DNA of 64,000 nucleotides from Centropus unirufus. Lineage: Eukaryota > Chordata > Aves > Cuculiformes > Centropidae. Shown piece by piece: positions 42,801-54,800 of the stretch. Within the stretch, counting starts at the first letter, position 1. Every line of letters starts with the position of its first letter. The notes below the pieces were generated by a model. The model worked only from the letters and a program-made list of their open reading frames with translations, made no database searches and had not been told where the DNA came from. Made by a program: the position numbers and the translations under genes. The stretch is from positions 504,644 to 568,643 of the forward strand of contig VYZI01000392.1 in NCBI GenBank assembly GCA_013397695.1. The letters run 5' to 3'.

Positions 42801-45800
42801 GGATCTGCAAATTACTTGAATCAGGTGTTGGCTTCAGCACAGCCCCAGATCTGTGCCAGCTTTTGGTTTAAATGAGGGCAACACCTAACTCAGATTTCTA
42901 GAGGGCAGGCAGCCCCTAGCTTTGAAGACCCTGTGTCTAATTCAGAAATAAAGCTGGAGGAGGGATTTTCCCCATTTCTGAAAATTTCAAAAAGGCCTTC
43001 TGGTCACACACATAAAAATAAGTTTTCAGAAATGCGATAGTCTTTAGATCTGAAGTTTGAATCACTCTCACTACCATTAAACAGTTGCTGGAACTCATAA
43101 TGATCAAAGAATGGGCAGAAGACCTTGGTGTTAGAAGCAGCAATCATTGAATCACAAGTGAACTTACCAGGCAGTAATATGTTCTGCCCCCTATCACTGT
43201 GAACTTCTGCTTTACACATTTGAACCAAGGTTAAAAAAAAATTATTTATTTCCATAAAGTCTGAAACGTCTGCTTAGGAAATCTGGAGAGTTGGGAAAAC
43301 TACTACAATATTGATGAGATGCAGAGAAAACCCTAAAAGCAGCTCACCGCGAGTACGTGTCAGTGCTTGCACTTATGAAACATTTAAAAACAAGTGCCTG
43401 AAAAGACGAAATCGTTGGGAAAGCAAGGCAGACTTGAAGAGTTTATCTGATATACAGTCAAATGCATTGTTAACATTTCCTCCATCTCTTCTAATAACCT
43501 CTGTATTAGAGTTTATTGGCAACATTTCCCAGTCATCAGAGGAGCTAATTGTCAGAGCAGATAAAGTCGTGACTTTTGTTCTTATTTTTCCTTTCTTAAA
43601 TATTTACCTTGCTATTCTGTATGCCAACCTGTAAACCTTCCCTTGAACTTGGAAAAGGCTTCTCATATTCCACTATGAGGCTGGAAAAGGAACATATATT
43701 GACTCTAAAAGGGCTGCTGGCATTCTAAGATGACTTTATGAGCTACTGTTTCTTTCCTTCTCTCTCATTACAGGTTTGTTTTGTGAATTTAGATGCAAAC
43801 AGAGATGACTGCAGTGATGAGCAAGTAAAACAGGTAACAGTTTAGGTCTTAATAACAAACACAGTGGGTCTAGTCACGTACACCAGGATGCTCCAATACA
43901 AACCCCCATCAAAAGTCTATAGATAAATCAAAGCTAGCCCTAGATGTTTTTAACCCTTACAGAGAGTAGTGCATCAGAAATCTGACATTATCTCAACACC
44001 AGGCCATATTTTACAGCTTTTCTTACTCCTGTCCAAGAAATCCCTAGCAGATTGTTGCAGCCCATGAATGGGTCAAATTGGGTTTTTTTTAGTGTAAAAG
44101 AATCATCTTTCCAGACCTTCCATCTTTCCTATTTTATTCTGAACAAAAGGTAAGGGGCTAAAGTGAAAGATATACAAAATGGCACAGTTTCCTACCTAAG
44201 AAATCTGGTAAAATGTGGCAATTTAGGCAGTAGAAAACAGAGATACGTGGCAAAACATGTGTGATAGCAGAAAGGTGATAATTTTCAAAAAGAAAAGCAT
44301 GAGAGCTTTTTTGTGCTATATTGAAACGTCGAACTGAATTGAAGCACCGAATTTCGTTACGTCAAATGTAAATACTTAGCCTCATCAGAAGATCAGTCTA
44401 CTGAAAAGTGAATTGTTCTCCTAAACTGAATTAGATTTGCTAAGCCAGAAAGTTTTATTATATCTAATTCACTCTGAGGAGGAAAGAAAAAAAAAAAAAA
44501 ACACAGTTGATTATTTTGAGGATGAAAAGGAAAAAGCAACAGTAAGGTATCATTGAATTGCATAGTAACTAAACAGACTGCTGAGTGCCTGAGATCAGCA
44601 TTCCCTTTACGACTTTGCCATTTCATGGGCACCGGTTGGTGCTTAAACTGGAGATGCTGTTTACTCCCTCTGTATGGAACCATCCTCAATCACCTGCCTG
44701 TTCCTGGGGCAAGCACACCGAGATCCTTGGCAGCCAAGAATTGGAAGCAGTCTTAGAGTAGGTGTTGTCCTTCTGGTCTGACCTTTGGACATGAGCTGGC
44801 AAAGCTCCCGTGTTCCATAGCATCATTGCTGTGACTGCTACCACCTCTGGCCCCAGCAAATACATAACGGGTAGAAAAAGATTGTGAAATTACAAATGAA
44901 AGATCAAGAGGTGCCCAGCGGAAGAGGAAAGAGATCTTTCACCTGTGTATTAAATACCTCCATTATTCCAAGTTTGGGATCGCATCAGTTTGATCAGCAA
45001 TTCCCAGCTAACTTTCCCCTTCATTTCTCGCTTATCCTACGCCTGGAAGAAAATTGGAAGACTTGCCCTGTTCTCATTACCGCACTTAGCGAATCCTTTC
45101 TGGTTTAGACAATAACAGACACAGTGTTCTCGGTCTCTGAGGAACTCACTCATAATAGGAAGGCCAAGCATTTAGATGCACAAACACAATCAAGCTGTTT
45201 AGCACATGACAACGTACAGGATGACAGATTGTCCTGCCTGGACAGTTGTCCAGAAGTTTCTGCTGTCATGGCAGTCTTGCCCGGCGGCTCTCAAGGAAAG
45301 AATGTGCATTTTAATGCTGCCAGTTCTATTTTTAACGGACTCAAAGTAGCAAAATCAAGTAAGCCTTCCAAAGGGATGCCTGCACGTGGTATTTGATTTT
45401 GATATTCATGGCTATAACCGTGCAACTCAGACCTCATTACCTAAGAGCAATGCCTGTCTTTCATATTACAGAGGTTGATCAGCGTGTCTCCGAATCTCCC
45501 CAAACTCATCAGTTCGATGAATGTACAGCCACCAAAGGAAAATGAAATTGTCCTGCTGAGTGGATTAGCATCAGGAAACCTGCAGGTCGATTATGAAGTT
45601 TCCCAGGTAGGAATCAAGCTCATCTTTTAAGATCTCATCCCGCATGTGAAGGATGGAATTTGGAAAAATAGAAAGAAAAAAAAAAAAAAAAAAAAGATTT
45701 AAGAGATGAGTGGGAGACTGGAAACATCAAAAATAAATGCTGTCTCACAAAAGTCTGTTAAGTGTGTGTGGCGAGGGGGTTGACACAGATAGGAGAGAGA

Positions 45801-48800
45801 TCCTAGTATTCCCTCGAGATCCAGTGGGTGCCTGGGTTGCAGCTGATAACGCTTGAAGCCGTACGAGCGGTTGTTCCTTCAGGGAAGGCAGAGACGGTGG
45901 CAGAGATGATTCATAAGGGCAGATTTCAAGAGCAGCAGGAGTCAGGAGGGCAGCACAGAGGGGAGAAGGGAGAGATGTGACACTTTTTCTGCGCGCGTAG
46001 CTAGGTTGGGGCACGGCTCCCTTTCAAGTGCAGCCTCACTACTTCCCACTTGTGTTCCCAATCCATCTTCTCCCACGCTTTCACCTTGGAAAAGAGCCGA
46101 TGAGAGGACTTGGAGATCCTAGAGGCTACTGTAAGCCTGAGTGTGCCAATAGAAAATGCCAAGCTACATTAACCCCATCAGAGCTGACAGTTCATTTAGC
46201 TGCTGTCAACTTAAAAAGTAATTAATGCATTAATTAAAATGTAACATTTAAAGCAGCGAAAAGCTTAGTTCTCACACCAACTCTTTTGCTCCCATTACTT
46301 TACATGAAATATTCCCTAACTGTGACCTGGAGGCCAAGAAGTCTTCTTCCTGGCACCACGTACAGAAAGGATAAACGATATTTGCTTAAAGGCATTTTAA
46401 TACACAACATCCAGAACCTTAACTCCTTATTATAATAAAACCCTTTTTTTCTTCCTTTCCATTTTGTCATGTTTTATGCCTGTTCCTGTGTAAAGAAAGA
46501 GAATGAAAAATGCTTCCGTGTTTATATTCAGGCGAGAAAAGCTCCATTAAAACTGCAGAGTTACCCGGGAATATAAAACTGTCTCAGTAAACTTAAAACG
46601 TGAACAGGTATCTCCTGCTTTATTCGATGCAGAAAGAATAATTTTAAAAAAGCCTTATTTTCACTGAAATTAACTTCTGTACAAAAGTCTAGAGGAAGCA
46701 GGCCCTGGAGCAGCGATATTGCAAAGATGGCTGAATTTTATGCTAAACCAATAAGCTGATTTTTAAAGAGAGACATTGACTGGTTATGGAGCTTTCCTGA
46801 CGAGTGGCTGAATTTAGAAAGATTTAAGCCCATGGTGGGAACAGCAGAGCTCTAAGCCCCACTTCCCTGGGGGGAAGATGCTGGAATCCACACCAGGGTG
46901 TTTTGAAGCCTGAGGAAGATGTCCTTCACGCAGGAAGGACATGGATCTGTTGGAGCAAGCCTAGGGGTGGCTAAGGAGATGATCCAAGGCATGGAGCACC
47001 TCTCATACGAACACAGGCTGAGAAAGAGTTGGGCTTGTCCAGCCTGGAGCAGAGAAGGCTGTGGAAAGACCTTGGAGCAGCCCGGGGCAGGGCAGAGACA
47101 GGACAAGGGGGAACAGTTTTCAGCTGAAAGAGGGGAGATTGAGAAGAGTTTTTAGGAAGAAATGTTTTGCTGTGAGGGTGTGGAGGCCCTGGCCCAGGTT
47201 GCCCAGAGCAGTGGTGGCTGCCCCATCCCTGGAGGTGTTCAAGGCCAGGTTGGATGGGGCTTGGAGCCCCTGATCCAGTGGGAGGTATCCCTACCCATGG
47301 CAGGGGGTGGGACTGGATGATCTTTAGGTTACCTTCTGACCCAAACCATTCCACGATTCCAAGTACCCAAGCTGTACCCATCTCCAAAAGTCCGCATGGC
47401 AGCCTTCTCAGAGAGAGCTCAGCAAGAGGCTAACTTAAATTTCTATCTTGTAAGATGAGTAAATCCTTGCAATTTGAGATTTCCTGACCAGATAAGCACA
47501 TGCCATGTTTCTCCTTACATGTTATTTTTTTTTCCAGAGAATTTCATTTCTAAGCAGTCTTCGATAGTTTTCATACAAGGGTTTTAACTCTGGTTCCCCT
47601 CTGTCCTTTTCATAAGTACAGCCCTGCAAACTGTGGACTGGAGAAACAGCAGGGAAATGTTTGATCTAAGGCTGCATCTGTTCTTAATAACATTTTTCCC
47701 AGTACAATGTATGCTCAAATCTGATTCAGCACCAATTTCTTAGCAGCTACCTCAAAAAATGCGTTTTGCTTTAACACACTAATTTATCTAATTTTCTGTT
47801 CAGACACATTTTTTAGGCGGAACGGAAGAACAGCCTAATAAAACATGCTATTCCAACATAACCCTCATCCCACTCCCTTTATTACTAGGTATTTTTCTTT
47901 GCATTCACACTCAAAGACAAAAGATGTGCGATGGGGTGATGGAACGCTACGTAAAGTGCAAACGCACAGGGGGGCCAGGGCACCTTTTGCACAGCTTAAA
48001 ACCTACTGCCTAGATCCAGAGTTGGCTCCGCTCAAGCTGGCTCCTTCCTGGGAGCCTAGAGTTAAAGCACAAAAGGCAAAAGATTATCTTTTTATATGAA
48101 CATCCACACCATAAAAGCAGTATCATGCAGAGATAGCAGCTTAGCTCTGTGGTTGTATTAAATGTCCAGCGGTTTTAAATGAGGATAACACGGGTTCCTT
48201 TCAGTTTGCGTCCAACTTTCAACTTAATTGTTCACCTTCCCTGGGTAAGGCTGTTTTATACAAAGGCTCAGCACAGCACACAGTGGAGACCCATTTTCAG
48301 GGGGAAGTTATACTGGTCTCAAATAATGGGGCTTTGGGCAAACGAGGAATAGAGGAAGAAAAAACGAGAAACAAAATAAAACACTACTTTAAAACAATCT
48401 GTAGAAACATCTGAAGGTGACCTCCTCTTGCCAGCCACTGTTTACAGGGCAGCTTTTAGACAAGCGTTGCAAGAGAAATTATCCCGAAAAGGAATTCATG
48501 CCCACAAACAATTCCTTCAAGAGACAGGCAATACCAGGTAGTGAGAGGTCATTGATAACTCTATGTCAGATTCAAAAAGCAAATAAGACCCTGTCATTAA
48601 AACGAGAGGTTGGCTGGAAACAAGCAGCTTGGTAATTTCAAGAAAATAAAGATGGTCCTGTGATACCGCTAGGTTCTCCGCTCAAATGCTTGTATTACAA
48701 AAGCTGTCAGTCCCAACAGGCTTTTTTTGGCATATATTTAACTGCACACTGGGTTACAAACGTTTAAATGACAAACCGTATTACATCTTTGCAACAGAAC

Positions 48801-51800
48801 ATTCCTGAAATATTTATAGAGAGGGAGGCTTAAAATAAATTGTATTTTTTAATTAAATAACTATGTGAGATTCTTTTCCCCTCCAGTGTCCTTGGCTGGC
48901 AGATGTCTGCTTGGTTCAGTGTGCGAGGGGGGACAGGAAAAACAGCGCAAGCTGCATCATTTTTGAGATAAACAAGTTTCTGATTGGACTTGAGCTCGTT
49001 CAGGAGAGACAGCTGCGGATAGAAAGTCACGTCTTAAAGCCCGAGGATGACACAAACTGCTCAGTGTCCTCAATAGAAGAAGATTTCCTCACAGCATCCG
49101 AGCACCTCGAGGATGACAACGAGGCTGATGAATACAGAACTGGTAAAAGCAACGGGGCCGAGTATAATTCTGCTATTGTTCGTACTGCAAATCAGCCACA
49201 GCAGTGCTCACAGAAATGGCACTTGATGTTAATTCTTGCATGTATTTATTTGTAATTTAGAAAAGGGACAGCCAGCCACTCATACAATTAGATTGTTGTG
49301 CAAGACGAGGACATGCGATTGTGCTGTAGTTTTACAGAGCGGTAACGCGTTACACAGTTAGGCCACACTTGTGAAAGTTATGGGGTACTCAGCAAAAATG
49401 AAATTTCTTACTTTTCTTTTACTAGGTCATGAAAAAATAAGTGCTTCCGAAGGGTCTTCAGATGCCAAAAAAAATAAAGGAAAGGGATTTGAAAGTCTCC
49501 ACACCAGAAAAGCCAGGTTGCCACTCATTCTTGAAGGGAACTGCATTACTGAAGATAACGGAGCTCCTGGAGTCTCTGGAGCTGTGAACGTCGTGGCCAA
49601 AGATGGCATATTACAGCCTGAAGATAAGTCGGACCAGGAAATACCATGGCAGAAGGAATTAGCTGGAAGATCTACTTCGACCATTAGTACTGCTGATTTG
49701 ACTGGCAAGGTTGAAAATCCCTGCTCGGGGCAGGCGGGAGAAGATGGATCTTTGACCAAAATGGCTAAAGAAGAGCTGGGGCTGCTGTCTGACCCAGCAG
49801 CAAGACACGGCGGTAAGACGGATGGAGAGGGCTGTGCAGGTATGAGGAAAAATGATTCTCCCTCACAAAACGAGCAAGCAACTACCGGTCAGTATGCCAC
49901 AAATCTAGCAGAATCTGTTCTGCAAGATGCTTTCATTAGGCTGTCACAGTCTCAACTGACTTTTAGTGAAGAGGCTGCAGTCAGCATCTCGGCAGGAAGC
50001 TCCTGTAAGTCAGAAGACGCATCTGCTTCCCGCTTGTGGAATGAACTTCCAAAGATCGTCATAGTGCAAAGCCCAGACAGTTCCGAGAATGTATCCGACT
50101 GGCCAGGGTCTGCCTTCCCCAACCTCTGCCACTGGACTGAATCAGAAAGTTCTGCTGAAGTTTCGGATTACTTTGAGGAAGAACATTCAAATGGACACGG
50201 CCAGAGCGCGCTGGAAGTGGCACTGGCTTGTGCGGCCACTGTTATCGGAACCATTTCCAGTCCCCAGGCTGCAGAAAAATTCAGATGGGATCAAGAAGCC
50301 CCAGACTTTAAAAGCAGAGCGGTTGATAACGAAGAGCTCCACGTAGCATCTTCACAGCTACTTGACGACTCCGCGGGCACGGAATATTCATTTCCATCTG
50401 CACTGTGTGGCATGACTCAAGTAGCAAGCGCTGTAGCTGTCTGTGGTCTGGGGGAAATGAAAGAAGAGAAATACCCTGCAACTTCGAGCGGACTTCTCTC
50501 TGCCGCTCAGACTTCTGCAGCCATTACTCTTCATTGCAGCATAGCTGTAGGGAGCAGCATGGAGAAGCTCAACGATAGCATCGCAGAGGCCCTTCTCAGA
50601 GAGGCATCAATAATTTTGACTAAACCCAACACGTACAAAAACGTCGGGCATTTTATGGAGTCCTTACATGAAAAAATTATTGAAACGGCAGCAAGGCCAC
50701 GGATTCCGCACGCTGATGAGGTCATCAGAGATGAACTCGCTCAAAACTTGTCCAATATCATTCTGCGACATTCTATTGAAGAGGTAAGGAAGAAGAGACA
50801 GCTACAGCCCCAATCAGAAAACGGCTCAAGTACACAAGATATTTTCATGGATACTGCAAATGACTTGCTTTTTAATGTAATGCATTTCACTTGCAAGAAG
50901 ATAAACGACATCAGACAAGTTGAAGAATGTTCTCCTCTCTTTTCTGAGGGCACAAAAGCAGAGAAAATCGCAAGAGCGGAAGGATGGTCAACACAGGCAA
51001 CTGCACGTGAAGCTTCCCACAGCTCCATTGATCACTCTGCTATTAAGCCCTTTGGTGCATCCTTCAGCGCTAATAAAGATCTCGGGAATGTCACAAATGC
51101 TGGGAAATGTAATATGAAAGATGTAAATAGCAAGGAAAGTGCCACACTGAATTCAGAACCAACAGGTAGAGCTACGGGGCATAACGCACTTGTGGCAAAA
51201 ACGTCTCCCAAGAAAAGATACCTGAAAAGAACTGCACGAGACTGTTACAAATCCCCAAATCAAGGTAACAATCATCCTCAGAGGAAAGACAACACATCAT
51301 TTTCAGCCAGAGAAAACACCTTTGCAAACAATGAATGCAAGCATGATGCCCGAGAACAGCTGTCTTCCAGTGCCACCACGAATGCAGAAAGCCAGGCCAA
51401 GCATAAGTGTGATGCTGTGCTAAACAATAATCTTCAGGTTAGCTTGTCTTTATTAGGAAATCATGTCTTGCTCCCGTCTCAGCCTGCGCTACAGGTGAAA
51501 CATTCGAGGGACAAATATTGTATAACAGATTTTGCAGAAGAATTGGCAGAAACAGTTGTCTCTATGGCAACAGAAATAGCTGCCATTTGTCTTGAAAATT
51601 CAAATGGAAAGCAACCCTGGTTCTGTGCATGGAAGAGAGGCAATGAATATCTGGTGACTCAGAGTTTATCGTGCAGATCCATGAAAAGGAAAAAGGAAAG
51701 CCACGCTAATGGTTCAGTTGTTCGGAAGCACAGGGCGCCTAGACTTAGCGAGATCAAAAGAAAAACAGACGAGCACCCCGAGCTAAAGGAAAGATTGATG

Positions 51801-54800
51801 AACCGGGTAGTGGATGAATCAATTAACCTTGAAGACACACCAGATTCAGTCAACATCTTTGCAAATGAAGTGGCTGCCAAGATCATGAACCTCACCGAAC
51901 TCTCCATGGTCGATAGCATCTGGCAAGGTCCAAACCACCCCAGAAACAGGCTGCACTGTGAAAGGTGGAGCCGAGCCAAGGGCTCAAGCTGTGAGAGCAT
52001 ACCAGAAGAGGATTCGGATTCCAAAACCTCGCTAAATACCTTAGGACTAATGAACGCTCTTGGTCAGCCTGTGAGTCAGACGAGTTCTGTCTCAAAGCAG
52101 TCTAGTTGTGAGAGCATTACGGATGAGTTTTCAAGATTTATGGTGAACCAGATGGAAAATGAAGGAAGGGGCTTTGATTTACTACTGGATTACTACGCAG
52201 GAAAAAATGCAAACAGTATCTTAACTTCTGCTTTGCAACAGGTAGCCAAGAAAAACGGTCATCTGAATGTAAAACCAAGTTGCCCATCCAAACAGTCCAG
52301 CACAGAAAGCATAACAGAAGAATTTTATAGGTATATGCTGAAAGAAATAGAAAAGGAAAATAAAGATAACTTATCTTCCCCTCGGAATTCTAAAGACTGG
52401 TGTGGCAGTTTGCTGTCCCCCTCTCTTCGATCCCCTTTTTGCTTCAGGCAATCATCAATGCCCGACAGCAGATCTTCGGGCTCCAGGCTAACGGTTAACG
52501 TCCCAGTTAAGGCAAATTCCTTAGATGGATTTGCCCACCATCACCAAGATTCCTTAAGCGTACAGCCAGTCAGCACCGTGGCTTCTTCAGGCCTTTGCAA
52601 GTCTGACTCGTGCCTGTACCAGAGACGCAAGACTGACCAGATAACAGATATGTTGATTCACGAAACCTGGGCGAGTTCTATTGAATCTCTGATGCGCAAG
52701 AACAAAATCATAGCGGATGAGGCGGAGCCTGCCGAGGCAGCGCAGGCTCACAGTGATTCCCCACCACACGTGGAACAATATGCAAACAGACTGGCTGCCA
52801 ATATTGTCGAAAGTGGTAAAAACGTGATTGTTGCCCAGCAGGACTCTTTTGATTGTACAAGCCAAGAACGTGTGCTGGGAAGCAGATATCCCCAAAGTGC
52901 AACTCCGATGCAATCAAAACTGGAAAGGGATGGGGTGAATCTGGATGAGAAAAGAGAGCGCATGAAGAGCCCTGGGTGCCTCCCTGCAGGTCAGCACAGG
53001 GAAGTGCCTTTAATTCAGATAGAAACGGATCAGCGGGATGAGCCAGATAAAGACGCAGAGCCTTCAACGTCCTGTGACCCTTCAGGAAAGGAGCAAAGCA
53101 GAGAAAAACCTCCAGAAGCTCTGGATGGGAAACACACAGGTTCCAGTTCCCTGATAAATAGGTAAGCGACAAAACAGCAAATCAGCACTTTGTTGTCATT
53201 TCCCAGTAGCAATTATTTTGATAAAAGAGCAAGATAAGAAGATAAGCACTTTTAGAGAAATAAACAGGTTAATTTCTGACTACAGGTTTCTAATAGCATA
53301 AAATAACCCACTTGTATACCATGGTTCTGATTTCTGGAGCAAACTTGTCATATGACAATATCACGGGTCTGAGATTCAAATCTAATAGTGCACAGACAAG
53401 TAACCTTTTCCTCTACAGGAACTTCGGTCTTAAATAGTCAAAGGGAAGGTGGACAGTTGGAACTTTCATTGAGCTGGTATCGCAACTTAAAAGAAAATAA
53501 AAGTCAGTATTGGTGTAAGACAGAGATGGCAGAATCTGACTCTTAGCATTTAGATAGAGAGAAGTATAAAATTTTATTTATATCCCAGCATACCACCTTC
53601 TCCTGGAAGCACTCCTTTTGTTGAGAAATTTGCAACTTACTCTGGTTAAAGCAAAGGGCAAGCCTCGCAGTATGAGACTGGAGTGTAAATGCAGAGGATT
53701 GCTGCAGGAGCTGAGGTTAAGAGCAAGGCTCTCTCTCAAAGCATTGCCTATTTTTAACTGTTCTTCTTCATCGTATCCGTTACTTTAATGGTATCTAAAC
53801 TCACTTGGAGAATCGCAGCACCCTATTATCTCGGAGTGCCAGGAGGAGTGCAGGTGCTAGTGTTAGAAACCATTTTGTAGCTCATTTTATGCTAGCAGTG
53901 CTCTATTTTAGCTTGTGACAAAACTGTGCTTGAAGGGAGAAAGCATGTACTTTCCTGCGTATGGTAGTAATTAGGTGGATAATTATCATAGTGTCGCTAT
54001 TCTTTCATGCTGCCTCTCCCCCACTAACCTGCCTCTTCCTTCAAACACACCCAGCTTAAATAAGATACACATAGATCTGAGAATCTTGACTGTTGGGAAA
54101 TGAAGTTATTCTCATGCAGTTTATGAGCCTTTGAAATAACAACTTTTCCTCTTCCTTTGAGGCAGAGTTCCCAAAGCGGCTATGGGAAGTTCCAAGCAAT
54201 ATGATTGGTAGGGGACAATGAGTACCCAGCAGCTATTCCTACTGGAGCATTTTGGTCCAGTGCAGTTGTGAATCAGTTTGTCTCCTCTTCCATGCATTGG
54301 CTCTATTTGCAGATGCCACGGAGATTTCTTTTAAAGGAATCTCAAGCAGAAGCTACAGAAACGTGTACCATACGTGCTCGTACTCCTGCTGGAAAGGCAA
54401 AGCTTCTAGTGGCTCTTCACATGCAGCGTGGCTGTCTGGACCAAGCCTAGGCTGAAGTAAAAACCCAAAAATATGTATATAGTGTAGATATAAAAGAGAC
54501 AAGACCAATTACTTTGATCCAATGATCCACTCCTACTGGATGAAATCACTTGGCAGTGTGGATACAGGCACGTAGGACTCCAGGCAAAATATCAAGCAGA
54601 CATAAAGTCGATTGGAAAAAACAAAATACTACTAAAAGAAGCACCATGCAGGCCTAGAGCAAGAGGTCTTCAGCAAGGAAAGAGTGTCGTTTCTTGCATG
54701 TAAGCAGTGCAACAGACCCAGTCCTGTCCCAGATACGCAGAAACAGCCCCAAATGACTGTTCAGAAGTAGGGAACTGTCAGTTCAAAGCATCACTGGTTT

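Larger units (their letters stand above)
22915..43773 (+). other. SPHKAP intron 3 (20.9 kb)
   Basis: The largest intron in the window. It contains three CR1 fragments (24118-24269, 26204-26490, 40100-40338), a 20-base duplication (32036-32075) and poly-A/T runs. Between 31.6 and 36.7 kb the minus strand carries several open segments with splice-like edges that I cannot assign. A 212-codon open frame at 41642-42277 is also unassigned. Nothing else stands out. Confidence 0.85.

Noticed and set aside
46852..47387. 138-codon minus and 78-codon plus frames around 47.1 kb
   Set aside because: They lie inside the CR1 tail and its flanks; not host genes.
49371..49425. Start codon upstream of exon 7 giving a signal-peptide-like leader fused to SPHKAP
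   Set aside because: The leader lies in intron 6. The acceptor at 49424-49425 and the phase match to exon 6 show that translation enters exon 7 by splicing. SPHKAP is cytosolic.
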